Notes: generated by a model not told the origin, from the sequence alone. A stretch of DNA of 64,000 bases from an uncultured Oscillospiraceae bacterium (GCA_934573735.1 CAKTMC010000010.1:22115-86114), one strand, 5' to 3'; positions 25,336-32,286 are shown, counted from the stretch's first letter. Program-made: numbers and translations.

Positions 25336-25416
25336 TCACTGTCTGAAAGCTCTGTAGCCGTCGTTCAGCATCTTGCGGGCGTACACGCCGAAGCTATGCA
25401 TTCCCGATACGCCCAT
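25336..25416 (-). pseudogene. Short 26-codon frame, probably a gene remnant
   Basis: A minus-strand frame with ATG at 25416 encodes 26 residues including SFGVYARKMLNDGYRAFRQ, followed by a stop and the hairpin at 25287. The basic, helical sequence looks like the end of a larger protein and the terminator fits a real gene end. I do not recognise the family. The rest of the 25200-25572 gap shows only the HTH-gene promoter. Confidence 0.3.
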
Positions 25417-25488
25417 TTTGATTTTTATGGAATCCCAAACCCTTGATTTTTAAGGTGAAGATACTTCCTGCGCTTTTCCGGAAAGTCC

Positions 25489-25517
25489 TTGCTTTTATTC
25501 GCTTTGCCGATTATAAT
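25489..25517 (+). promoter_or_regulatory. Promoter of the HTH-GT6 unit
   Basis: TTGCTT, 17 bp, TATAAT, about 55 bp before the ATG at 25573. Confidence 0.6.
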
Positions 25518-25572
25518 TATACTGTGATTTTATAAACAGACGCAGAACTGAACTGCAACAGGAGTACTGCCC

Positions 25573-25776
25573 ATGAAGTATTTATCTATCGCGCAAACCG
25601 CCGAACGCTGGGGTATCTCCACCCGCCGTATTCAGATTTTATGCGGCGAGGGGCGTGTCCACAGTGCTATCCGCATTGGCTCGGTCTGGGGGATTCCAGA
25701 GGACGCAGAGAAGCCAGCGGACGCGAGAATCAAGAACGGCAAGTATATCAAAAAGCCCGCCGAAAACGAAAAATGA
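25573..25776 (+). CDS. Small helix-turn-helix protein (excisionase-like)
   Basis: A 67-residue protein with a winged-helix/MerR-like DNA-binding motif: YLSIAQTAERWGISTRRIQILCGEGRVHSAIRIGSVWGIPEDAEKP. Such mini-proteins in Clostridia are typical of mobile or horizontally moved DNA and resemble excisionases or small regulators. GGAG at 25560 precedes the ATG. It has its own promoter and lies 28 bp before the GT6 gene, so both are probably transcribed together. No integrase gene is visible in the window. Confidence 0.75.
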   Translation: MKYLSIAQTAERWGISTRRIQILCGEGRVHSAIRIGSVWGIPEDAEKPADARIKNGKYIKKPAENEK

Positions 25777-25804
25777 GCATCATTACTCTGATGGAGGTTT
25801 TAAT

Positions 25805-26587
25805 ATGAAAATCGCTATTTTATACATTTGCGTAGGGAATTATCATGTGTTCTGGAAAGATTTTTTCCTTTCTGCCGAGAAATATTTTTTGCCTAATGTA
25901 GATAAAGACTATTTTGTTTTTACGGATTCAAAGCATATTTTTCAGGAAGATAATACTCATATAATCAAGGTTTACCAGAATGATCTTGGATGGCCGCATA
26001 ACACTCTTCTGCGTTATCATATGTTCGACTCGCAGCATGAGAAACTTAGTGCATATGATTACATTGTTTTCTTTAATGCAAATTGCCTGTTCGTTGATAC
26101 CATAACAGCTTTTGATTTTTTGCCTGTAGCAGAAGAGTTTGTATTTGTAAATCACCCAATTTTCTACGACAAATCCAACATGGAATTCACCTACGAAAGA
26201 AATCCTAAATCCACTGCATTTATTCCATTTGGCGAAGGAACGCATTATATCAGCGGTGGTGTAAACGGTGGAAAAGCGGCATCTTTTTTGTCTATGGCAA
26301 AAGAGCTACGGTCGTGTGTCGATCACGATGCAGAAAACAATGTAATAGCTCTATGGCATGATGAATCTCATATTAACAAGTATGCCCTCGATCATCCCAA
26401 CTATCGCTTATTGGATGCAAGCTTTTTCTTCCCGGAGGGATGGGAAGGCCCATTTATTCCGAAAATCGTTGCAAGAGAAAAAAGCAAATACATAAATATT
26501 GACAAATTGAAAAAGCAAAAGTTAGGACTCAAGCATAGAATCAAGCATTGGCTAAGACGAATAACTAAAAGAATGATAAAATTTTAA
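25805..26587 (+). CDS. Family 6 glycosyltransferase (ABO/alpha-Gal type)
   Basis: A 260-residue GT6 enzyme, the family of the human blood-group A/B transferases and alpha-1,3-galactosyltransferase, which add Gal or GalNAc with retention. Family landmarks are MKIAILYICVGNY (1-13), FWKDFFLSAEKYF, FVFTD, QNDLGWPHNTLLRYHMF, FFNANCLF with NAN (91-93) where animal enzymes have DxD, ERNPKSTAFIPFGEG, ISGGVNGG (150-156) and WHDESHINKY (184-193) with the catalytic-site Glu. The NxN form is known in bacterial GT6 proteins. There is no membrane anchor; a basic C terminus may bind the membrane. The gene is far richer in AT than its neighbours and follows an HTH gene, which suggests horizontal acquisition. 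GGAGG at 25793 serves the ATG. Confidence 0.9.
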   Translation: MKIAILYICVGNYHVFWKDFFLSAEKYFLPNVDKDYFVFTDSKHIFQEDNTHIIKVYQNDLGWPHNTLLRYHMFDSQHEKLSAYDYIVFFNANCLFVDTITAFDFLPVAEEFVFVNHPIFYDKSNMEFTYERNPKSTAFIPFGEGTHYISGGVNGGKAASFLSMAKELRSCVDHDAENNVIALWHDESHINKYALDHPNYRLLDASFFFPEGWEGPFIPKIVAREKSKYINIDKLKKQKLGLKHRIKHWLRRITKRMIKF

Positions 26588-26857
26588 TGTTGAAGGCTTC
26601 CTATTGACTTTCCATGCATCTTTCAGGCAGAAATTCATATATGAGCATCCGGAAATTCAGATTATTCATATCCACAACGGTGCAAAACACTATTATCCAT
26701 TAAAAGCGCAAAGCAGGCTGGACTGCCGATTAGAATAGCCCATGTCCACATCACTGACTTTCCTCATGACGAGAAATACTCCCGCCGATTGGAGATGACT
26801 TCGTCAGAAATCGGGTGTTTTTGTGCACATCTTCCGTGTTATGTAAGCTTCCCCTGA
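26586..26857 (+). pseudogene. Frameshifted N-terminal piece of a GT4-type glycosyltransferase
   Basis: Directly after the GT6 stop, one frame encodes FRQKFIYEHPEIQIIHIHNG and AKHYYPLKA. A one-base loss near 26705 moves the sequel to another frame, AKQAGLPIRIAHVH then ITDFPHDEKYSRRLEM, up to the TGA at 26855. Joined, these read as the donor-side N-terminal domain of a GT4 glycosyltransferase (VHVH-N-G...A-K-AG-P-RIAH-H). No start codon or C-terminal domain is present. Confidence 0.65.
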
Positions 26858-26924
26858 GGGTACAGTCATGAACATAGCTTTGACGCGCTGCGTCGATTTC
26901 GGCACCTTCCTCCCCTCCTCCGCA

Positions 26925-26960
26925 AGAACCCCTGCCAGGGATTACCCGGGCAGGGGTTCT
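26925..26960. terminator. Strong bidirectional terminator
   Basis: AGAACCCCTGCC pairs with GGCAGGGGTTCT. It separates the GT island from the convergent DUF3793 gene. Confidence 0.75.
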
Positions 26961-26976
26961 GCATATTATATATTAT

Positions 26977-27522
26977 TCACACCGCCAGCCGCTCAAGACC
27001 CACGCCCTCTCTCCAGAGACGGCAATAAATATCGGTACAGCGCTTAAACTCATCGAACATCGCCGTGGCGCGCTCCTCGTCCCCGTAGACCTTCCAAAGC
27101 CCGGAGCGCTTGAAGTTTGCCGCCTTATTATCAATAAAGCCCCTGACGTCCTCGGGCGGATAGCTGAGAAAAAGCCCTATCTCATGCGGAAAGCTCTCGC
27201 TTTCGCGCAGGCGCTCTATTAGCTGCACGACGCAGCGGTCGCAGCTTGCGCAGGAATAGCCCGCCGCGCAAAGTATTTCGGCTGCCTCCGAGTCGCTGAG
27301 GTCGCGCCGGAGCGACGCCGGTCTGTAGAGATACATCAGCACCCGCTTTTCGGAGTAGCGCAGCGGGAGCAGGCGCAGACCCTTGGGCACAAGGGCGCGG
27401 TTCAGCCGCCGCACCTCCGCAGTCACGTCCTCCCGCGTCTCGTAGGGACAGGAAAACAGACTCCCGGTCTTGACCCCGGCGAGCGTCGGTGCGCACTGAC
27501 TCACAAACAATTCCTCCGACAT
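26977..27522 (-). CDS. DUF3793 family protein
   Basis: A 181-residue protein of DUF3793, function unknown. Family features visible are CAPTLAGVKTGSLFSC near the N terminus, LRLLPLRYSEKRVLMYLYRP, then GLFLSYPPEDVRGFI and WKVYGDEERA-MFDEFKRCTDIYC. The several cysteines (near 10, 25, 86, 91, 94 and 97) could bind metal or a cluster. It lies 38 bp downstream of the DUF2325 gene and is probably co-transcribed. The operator-like palindrome before that gene places both in an inferred iron-responsive regulon. Confidence 0.82.
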   Translation of the reverse strand: MSEELFVSQCAPTLAGVKTGSLFSCPYETREDVTAEVRRLNRALVPKGLRLLPLRYSEKRVLMYLYRPASLRRDLSDSEAAEILCAAGYSCASCDRCVVQLIERLRESESFPHEIGLFLSYPPEDVRGFIDNKAANFKRSGLWKVYGDEERATAMFDEFKRCTDIYCRLWREGVGLERLAV

Positions 27523-27560
27523 GAACTACCTCCTGATTATCTTGATCGTTTTTTCTTATT

Positions 27561-27842
27561 TTAAGCCGTGTGCTTCTCCAATATTCCCCGCAGCGCGGAG
27601 AGAGAGCTTGTGTGGCAGCGCTCGATTATCGTGTCCTGACCCTTTAGCTCGCTCAGCGCCGCCTGAAGCAGCTTGTGCGACATGGTCGAGGTGAAAAATA
27701 TCGTAAGATCCGGGCTTCCAAGCTTGTTTTTCAGCCCTCCGCTCTGCTTTGTAAACACCTTGGCCTCGCAGCTATAGGCTCTGCAAAGCTCCATATATCT
27801 TCGCTCCATGCGTTCGTTTCCGCCTAATATTACTACGCTCAC
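27561..27842 (-). CDS. DUF2325 family protein
   Basis: A 93-residue DUF2325 protein. The fold begins SVVILGGNERMERRYMELCR, a Rossmann-like beta-alpha start with a G-G-N-E signature, followed by KVFTKQSGGLKNKLGSPDLTIFFTSTMSHKL and a C-terminal helix. The function is unknown. The start codon is GTG at 27842, supported by AAGGAG five bases upstream. A 16-bp palindrome at 27866-27881 sits just downstream of a TATAAC -10-like box. DUF3793 follows in the same unit. Confidence 0.82.
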   Translation of the reverse strand: MSVVILGGNERMERRYMELCRAYSCEAKVFTKQSGGLKNKLGSPDLTIFFTSTMSHKLLQAALSELKGQDTIIERCHTSSLSALRGILEKHTA

Positions 27843-27865
27843 CGGTCGCTCCTTTCTTTGTTTTA

Positions 27866-27881
27866 GTTAGAGTCATTTAAC
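27866..27881. promoter_or_regulatory. Predicted metal-regulator operator before DUF2325-DUF3793
   Basis: GTTAGAGTCATTTAAC is a 16-bp palindrome of the form GTTAR-N6-TTAAC, like the four sites around the feo genes. It would overlap the transcription start that follows TATAAC (27890-27895, minus strand). Confidence 0.55.
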
Positions 27882-27899
27882 TCGCTTTTGTTATATTGG

Positions 27900-27921
27900 C
27901 TCCCCCTAAGTGGGGGGAGCT
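27900..27921. repeat. CTCCCCCTAAGTGGGGGGAG hairpin, R1-like
   Basis: A GC-rich palindrome resembling the outer palindromes of R1. Confidence 0.5.
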
Positions 27922-27988
27922 TTGGTCGGGTGATAAAATCGGCGAGTACCTCAGCCAAGCCGTCATTGCCCATAAAGAGACTATGCAG

Positions 27989-28056
27989 CAAAGCGCCGTT
28001 TTAGTCTGTCGTAAGGAGATGCGGATTCCCACGTCGCTTCGCTCCTCGGAATGACG
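27989..28056 (+). repeat. Repeat family R3, copy b
   Basis: It reads GTTTTAGTCTGTCGTAAGG, AGATGCGGATTCCCACGTCG, CTTCGCTCCTCGGAATGAC and closely matches 17168-17242. Outer words GGATTCC and GGAATGAC are inverted. Confidence 0.7.
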
Positions 28057-28135
28057 GAGGTGGATTTTGTCGGGTTGCGCTGATTTCTCCGGTCTGCGTG
28101 TCGGAGAGCATAAAAATCGAAGCAGCAGCGCAAGC

Positions 28136-28338
28136 CCAAGCCCTTGGCGCCCCTTTTAGGGGAGCTGGCGCAGAGCGCCTGAGGGGTCTCCGGGGCTGAG
28201 AAACTGCCAATAGGGAAAAGAATGGTCTGTACTTGTTGCTTTCTTTTCCTTCTTGCTCTGGTCTCGGCTCCGGCGACCCCTTTCCCCAGTGTGCGCACTG
28301 GGGACTTCCCCTAAAAGGGGCAGCGCTTCGCGGGGAAA
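28136..28338 (-). repeat. Intergenic repeat family R1, copy e
   Basis: Same orientation as copies c and d, with GGCGCCCCTTTTAGGGGAGC, CTGCCAATAGGGAAAAGAAT and the CCCCAGTGTGCGCACTGGGG palindrome. With R3 copy b it occupies the 27843-28347 gap. Confidence 0.85.
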
Positions 28339-28347
28339 TCGCTAATG

Positions 28348-28521
28348 CTACGATTGTCCGTGGCAATTGCCGTGCATTGCGCAGTGGGCGCAATTATGTC
28401 CGCAGGAGGATTTGCCCTGCCTCTTCTGCCGGATAAGATGCACTGCTATACCGACGACCATGACCGCAAGCACAAGCGATATAATTATCGTGCCGAGATT
28501 TGCGCTCAACCACATTAACAT
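28348..28521 (-). CDS. FeoB-associated Cys-rich membrane peptide
   Basis: A 57-residue protein with one membrane helix (about 8-30) and a short cytoplasmic tail RQKRQGKSSCGHNCAHC followed by AMHGNCHG. The tail carries four cysteines and four histidines and could hand iron or another metal to or from the pore. It matches the FeoB-associated Cys-rich membrane proteins found after feoB in Firmicutes. I place the start at 28521 because AAGGAGAG lies seven bases upstream. It begins 38 bp after the feoB stop. Confidence 0.85.
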   Translation of the reverse strand: MLMWLSANLGTIIISLVLAVMVVGIAVHLIRQKRQGKSSCGHNCAHCAMHGNCHGQS

Positions 28522-28559
28522 TGAAAATCTCTCCTTTCCACGGGATAATAATTCTAAAT

Positions 28560-31055
28560 TTACTTGACGCTCTTGAGCTTTGTCGCTTCCTTGTAGGGCT
28601 TGAAGATCATATACACTATGAACGCGAGCGCAGCGACTGCCGCAATAAGCCCGATAACATTGACATTCCCTGTGAAAAGCCCGCCGAACTGGTTTATCAT
28701 CAGCGAAACGACATAGGCAAGGCCACACTGATAGCCTATCGCAAACCAAGTCCACTTGGAGTTATTCATCTCGCGCTTTATCGCACCGATGGCCGCAAAG
28801 CAGGGCGCGCAGAGGAGATTAAACACAAGGAAGGAGTAGCCCGTGATGCCGGTGAAGGCCATGGCGATATTCTGATATACGCTGCCCTCTCCGCCGCCGT
28901 ACAGTATGCCGAGGGTGCCGACGATATTCTCCTTTGCGACAAGACCGGTGATGGACGCGACCGTTGCCTGCCAGCTTCCCCAGCCGAGCGGTGCGAATAT
29001 CCATGCGATAGCATTGCCGATGGCTGCAAGGATGGAGTAATCTATCTGCTCCTCGCTGAGCATACCGAACTTGCCGTCTACCCAGCCGAAGTAGCTCGTA
29101 AACCAAACGAAGATGGTGGACAGCAGGATTATCGTGCCTGCCTTCTTGATAAAGCTCCAGCCGCGCTCCCACATACTGCGCAGGACGTTGCCGAGGGTCG
29201 GCCAGTGATATGCGGGAAGCTCCATGACGAAGGGCGCAGGCTCGCCGGAGAACATTCTTGTTTTCTTGAGCATGATGCCGGATATGATTATTGCCGCCAT
29301 GCCGATGAAATACGCGGAGGTCGAGACGAGTGCGCTGCCGCCGAACAGTGCGCCCGCGATCATTCCGATAAAGGGCACTTTAGCGCCGCAGGGGATGAAG
29401 GTCGTGGTCATTATCGTCATGCGGCGGTCACGCTCGTTTTCAATGGTGCGGGATGCCATGATACCGGGCACGCCGCAGCCGACGCCGATGAGCATCGGGA
29501 TAAAGCTCTTGCCGGAAAGACCGAACTTGCGGAAGATACGGTCGAGCACAAAGGCGATACGCGCCATATAGCCGCAGGCCTCAAGGAAGGCCAGCATCAA
29601 AAACAGCACCAGCATCTGCGGCACAAAGCCGAGCACCGCGCCCACACCGGCGACTATACCGTCAAGGATAAGCCCGCTCAGCCAGTCCGCCGCGTTCGCC
29701 GCCTCAAGCCCCTTTCCTATGAGCACCGGGATGCCGGGGACCCACACGCCGTAGTCGGCAGGGTCTGGAGCGTCAAAGCCGTTTTCCTTGAGATAGGCGA
29801 CGGCGTCCAGATAGCTCATGGCCACCGTGCTTTCCTCGTCCGCGTCCGCAGGGATGGCGTCATAGTACGCCGTCATGTCGTTTATGGCGAGAGTTTCCTC
29901 ATCCTCGACTCCGATGACCGCGCTGTCGGTCTCGGGCGTGAAGGCCTCGGCCTCGGCGAGTATCGCATCGCCGTCAAAGTCCTCCGCCTCGGGATCTATC
30001 TCAGAGTCGAGGAAGGCGTCCAGAGCCGTGAGCGCCGCCGTGTAGTCGTCGTTTACCTCGTTATACGCGGCGGAGCCTATGCCGAGGAAATGCCAGCCGT
30101 CGCCGAATACGCCGTCATTCGCCCAGTCGGTTGCCGGCGCGCCGACGGCGACCATAGCTACCCAGTAGACGAAGAACATGACCGCAGCGAATATCGGAAG
30201 TCCCAGCCAGCGGTTTGTGACCACGCGGTCGATTTTATCCGAGCTTGAAAGCCCGCCCTGCTTTTTCTTCTTATAGCAGCCCTTGATAATGCTCGCTATG
30301 TAGACGTAGCGCTCGTTTGTGATGATGCTCTCCGCGTCGTCGTCCAGCTCTTTTTCGGCGGCTCTGATGTCCTCCTCAATGTGCTCGAGCACATCGGCGG
30401 GAATGGAGAGCTTTGCAAGCACCTTGTCGTCGCGCTCAAAAATCTTTATCGCGTACCAGCGCTGCTGCTCCTCAGGCATATTGTGTACGGCGGCCTCCTC
30501 GATATGCGCTATCGCGTGCTCGACAACGCCGGAGAAGGTGTGCATGGGGACGGTCTTTGCGCTTTTCGCCGCCTTTACCGCGGCCTCGGCTGCAAGCATA
30601 ACGCCGTCGCCCTTGAGCGCCGATATCTCATAGACCTCACAGCCCAGCTCCCGCGAAAGCTCCTTGATGTTTATCTGGTCGCCGTTTTTACGCACCACGT
30701 CCATCATGTTTATCGCAACGACGACGGGGATGCCAAGCTCGGTGAGCTGAGTCGTCAGGTAGAGATTGCGCTCAAGATTTGTGCCGTCCACGATATTCAA
30801 AATCGCGTCGGGACGCTCGTCTATCAGGTAATTACGCGCCACGACCTCCTCCAGCGTGTAGGGGGACAGCGAGTAAATACCCGGCAGGTCCATGATGACG
30901 ACATTCTCATGCCGCTTGAGCTTGCCCTCCTTCTTCTCGACCGTCACGCCCGGCCAGTTGCCGACAAACTGGTTTGAGCCGGTCAGGGCATTGAAGAGCG
31001 TTGTCTTGCCGCTGTTCGGATTGCCGGCAAGGGCAATTTTTATCTGTCTTTCCAT
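28560..31055 (-). CDS. feoB: Ferrous iron transporter FeoB, with an acidic insertion
   Basis: An 831-residue Fe(II) transporter. The N-terminal G domain has G1 GNPNSGKT (11-18), G3 DLPGIYSLSPYTLEE and G4 NMMD, then a GDI-like helical region to about 260. The membrane part has the Gate motifs (GVGCGVPGIMASRTIENERDRR and FIPCGAKVPF). An acidic Asp/Glu/Ala-rich stretch of roughly 120 residues (about 325-445) after the first helix, APATDWANDGVFGDGW, interrupts the usual short link to WVPGIPVLIGKGLEAANAADW. It is probably an external loop. Two feoA genes lie upstream on the same strand and a Cys-rich peptide downstream; palindromes at 31097, 31622 and 31656 suggest metal-dependent repression. Confidence 0.96.
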   Translation of the reverse strand: MERQIKIALAGNPNSGKTTLFNALTGSNQFVGNWPGVTVEKKEGKLKRHENVVIMDLPGIYSLSPYTLEEVVARNYLIDERPDAILNIVDGTNLERNLYLTTQLTELGIPVVVAINMMDVVRKNGDQINIKELSRELGCEVYEISALKGDGVMLAAEAAVKAAKSAKTVPMHTFSGVVEHAIAHIEEAAVHNMPEEQQRWYAIKIFERDDKVLAKLSIPADVLEHIEEDIRAAEKELDDDAESIITNERYVYIASIIKGCYKKKKQGGLSSSDKIDRVVTNRWLGLPIFAAVMFFVYWVAMVAVGAPATDWANDGVFGDGWHFLGIGSAAYNEVNDDYTAALTALDAFLDSEIDPEAEDFDGDAILAEAEAFTPETDSAVIGVEDEETLAINDMTAYYDAIPADADEESTVAMSYLDAVAYLKENGFDAPDPADYGVWVPGIPVLIGKGLEAANAADWLSGLILDGIVAGVGAVLGFVPQMLVLFLMLAFLEACGYMARIAFVLDRIFRKFGLSGKSFIPMLIGVGCGVPGIMASRTIENERDRRMTIMTTTFIPCGAKVPFIGMIAGALFGGSALVSTSAYFIGMAAIIISGIMLKKTRMFSGEPAPFVMELPAYHWPTLGNVLRSMWERGWSFIKKAGTIILLSTIFVWFTSYFGWVDGKFGMLSEEQIDYSILAAIGNAIAWIFAPLGWGSWQATVASITGLVAKENIVGTLGILYGGGEGSVYQNIAMAFTGITGYSFLVFNLLCAPCFAAIGAIKREMNNSKWTWFAIGYQCGLAYVVSLMINQFGGLFTGNVNVIGLIAAVAALAFIVYMIFKPYKEATKLKSVK

Positions 31056-31096
31056 ATTAAAAGCTCCTTTTAAGCTCTCTTGTAATATCTCCGGCG

Positions 31097-31112
31097 GTTA
31101 AGCAAGCTTAAC
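31097..31112. promoter_or_regulatory. Predicted metal-regulator operator before feoB
   Basis: GTTAAGCAAGCTTAAC (GTTAAG-N4-CTTAAC), 42-57 bp upstream of the feoB ATG. Confidence 0.6.
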
Positions 31113-31126
31113 TCGCCTGCAAAAAA

Positions 31127-31348
31127 TTATTCGACCTCTATCATTTCGGCGTCGGCCCGTCTCAGGCTAAGCTCATAGCCGCGAACTGTCAGCTCAACGG
31201 GGTCGCCGAGCGGGGCAAGCTTGCGGACGTAGACCTCAACGCCCTTGGTAATGCCCATGTCCATTATCCGGCGCTTGACCGCGCCCTCGCCGTGGAGCCT
31301 TACGACCTTGACCGTTTCTCCGACCTTGGTCTCCTTCAGTGTTTTCAT
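31127..31348 (-). CDS. feoA: FeoA-domain protein 1
   Basis: A 73-residue FeoA, an SH3-like cytoplasmic partner of FeoB. The family pattern is complete: LKETKVGETVKVVRLHGEGAVKRRIMDMGITKGVEVYVRKLAPLGDPVELTVRGYELSLRRADAEMIEV, given here in outline by its G-KVV, RR-MDMGI, G-V and P-GDP-E-RGYELSLR elements. It lies 71 bp upstream of feoB and 14 bp after the second feoA. It could modulate FeoB GTPase activity. Confidence 0.93.
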   Translation of the reverse strand: MKTLKETKVGETVKVVRLHGEGAVKRRIMDMGITKGVEVYVRKLAPLGDPVELTVRGYELSLRRADAEMIEVE

Positions 31349-31362
31349 TGTCCTCTCTCCTT

Positions 31363-31575
31363 TTATACCATGATTTTTCCTGCCATCTCCTTGCTGATGG
31401 CTATTCTGGACTCCTTGACCTTGACTATCAGGTTGCCGCCGATGGTCGAGATGACCGTCACGCTGCCGCCCGCGACAAGACCGAGATCCTCCAGATGCTT
31501 TTTCACCTCAGGACTACCGCCGACCTTTCTTATCATGTTCTCCTCGCCGGCGTCTGCCAGAGTAAGCGGCATCAT
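31363..31575 (-). CDS. feoA: FeoA-domain protein 2
   Basis: A 70-residue FeoA paralogue, first gene of the feo operon. It opens MMPLTLADAGEENMIRKVGG, then VKKHLEDLGLVAGGSVTVIS and TIGGNLIVKVKESRIAISKEMAGKIMV, the ordinary FeoA core with a divergent N terminus. GGAGGG precedes the ATG. The promoter at 31680-31708 and palindromes 31622 and 31656 lie in its leader. Two tandem feoA genes before feoB are common in Clostridia. Confidence 0.9.
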   Translation of the reverse strand: MMPLTLADAGEENMIRKVGGSPEVKKHLEDLGLVAGGSVTVISTIGGNLIVKVKESRIAISKEMAGKIMV

Positions 31576-31621
31576 ATATATCCCTCCGTATCTTAGTAGC
31601 TCAGCGCGATACGCGATGCTG

Positions 31622-31637
31622 GTTAGTTTGCCTTAAC
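31622..31637. promoter_or_regulatory. Predicted metal-regulator operator, feo leader (proximal)
   Basis: GTTAGTTTGCCTTAAC, an imperfect copy of GTTAAG-N4-CTTAAC in the transcribed leader of the feo operon. Confidence 0.5.
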
Positions 31638-31655
31638 TCATGAAATGAAGAATAA

Positions 31656-31671
31656 GTTAAGCTTCCTTAAC
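31656..31671. promoter_or_regulatory. Predicted metal-regulator operator, feo promoter (distal)
   Basis: GTTAAGCTTCCTTAAC lies immediately downstream of the expected transcription start of the feo promoter, where a bound repressor would block RNA polymerase. Confidence 0.6.
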
Positions 31672-31679
31672 CGTCTCGC

Positions 31680-31708
31680 AGTTTAACACGTCTAACCGCG
31701 CTTGTCAA
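31680..31708 (-). promoter_or_regulatory. Promoter of the feoA-feoA-feoB operon
   Basis: On the minus strand TTGACA, 17 bp, TAAACT. Confidence 0.7.
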
Positions 31709-31746
31709 TAGTATTTCCCGATATTTTTTTCGACCTTGCAATTTTG

Positions 31747-31762
31747 GTTAAATTGTGTTAAC
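31747..31762. promoter_or_regulatory. Predicted operator before the DtxR-family regulator gene
   Basis: GTTAAATTGTGTTAAC is a 16-bp GTTAA-N6-TTAAC palindrome. It overlaps the region between TTGCAA (31736) and the start of the regulator gene, consistent with autoregulation. Confidence 0.6.
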
Positions 31763-31800
31763 CTTTATACATCAAGAAGTAGAGGACGGTGCAGTTTGCC

Positions 31801-32178
31801 ATGGAGATACTGAGAGCCTCCGAGGATTATCTCGAGGCGATGCTTATAATGAAGGAGAGGCACGGCTATGTCCGCTCCATCGACGTGGCGGAGTATTTGG
31901 GCGTGACAAAGCCCAGTGTGAGCTATGCGACAAAGCGGCTCAAGGAGAGCGGGCATATCACGATGGATAAGGACGGTCTGATAACGCTGACGGAAAGCGG
32001 CATGGCGGTTGCGGCGAGTATGCTCGACCGGCATAAGACGCTGACGGCGTTTTTGATAAATATAGGCGTGGATAAGGACACCGCCGAGGCCGATGCCTGC
32101 AAAATGGAGCACGATATAAGCCAGCAGACCTTTGAGGCCATCTGCCGCCACGCCAGAAGTCACATCAAAGAAGAATAA
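31801..32178 (+). CDS. DtxR/MntR-family metal-dependent repressor
   Basis: A 125-residue metal-dependent transcriptional regulator. The winged-helix domain is EDYLEAMLIMKERHGYVRSIDVAEYLGVTKPSVSYATKRLKESGHITMD. The dimerisation and metal-binding part includes HKTLTAFLINIGVDKDTAEADACKMEHDIS, with His, Glu, Cys and His candidates. There is no SH3-like third domain, as in MntR-size members. The ATG at 31801 gives MEILRASEDYLE; a GTG at 31789 is possible and would add four residues. The gene diverges from feoA-feoA-feoB, and similar palindromes lie before both, so it is the obvious candidate regulator of iron (or manganese) uptake here. Confidence 0.88.
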   Translation: MEILRASEDYLEAMLIMKERHGYVRSIDVAEYLGVTKPSVSYATKRLKESGHITMDKDGLITLTESGMAVAASMLDRHKTLTAFLINIGVDKDTAEADACKMEHDISQQTFEAICRHARSHIKEE

Positions 32179-32201
32179 TTATATTGTTATATATATTATT
32201 G

Positions 32202-32233
32202 AAACTCCGCTGAAAGGCGGAGTTTTGCTTTTT
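32202..32233 (+). terminator. Terminator of the DtxR-family gene
   Basis: AAACTCCGCT pairs with AGGCGGAGTTT, followed by TGCTTTTT. Confidence 0.8.
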
Positions 32234-32286
32234 CGGTGTGGAGGCCTCCGCAAAAATCGGCGCCCCCCGCCCAGCTCTGCCTCCGT

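Noticed and set aside
28348..28755. A 135-codon frame at the end of the feo operon.
   Set aside because: It extends into feoB in another frame; the start at 28521 has a good ribosome binding site and matches the Cys-rich peptide group.
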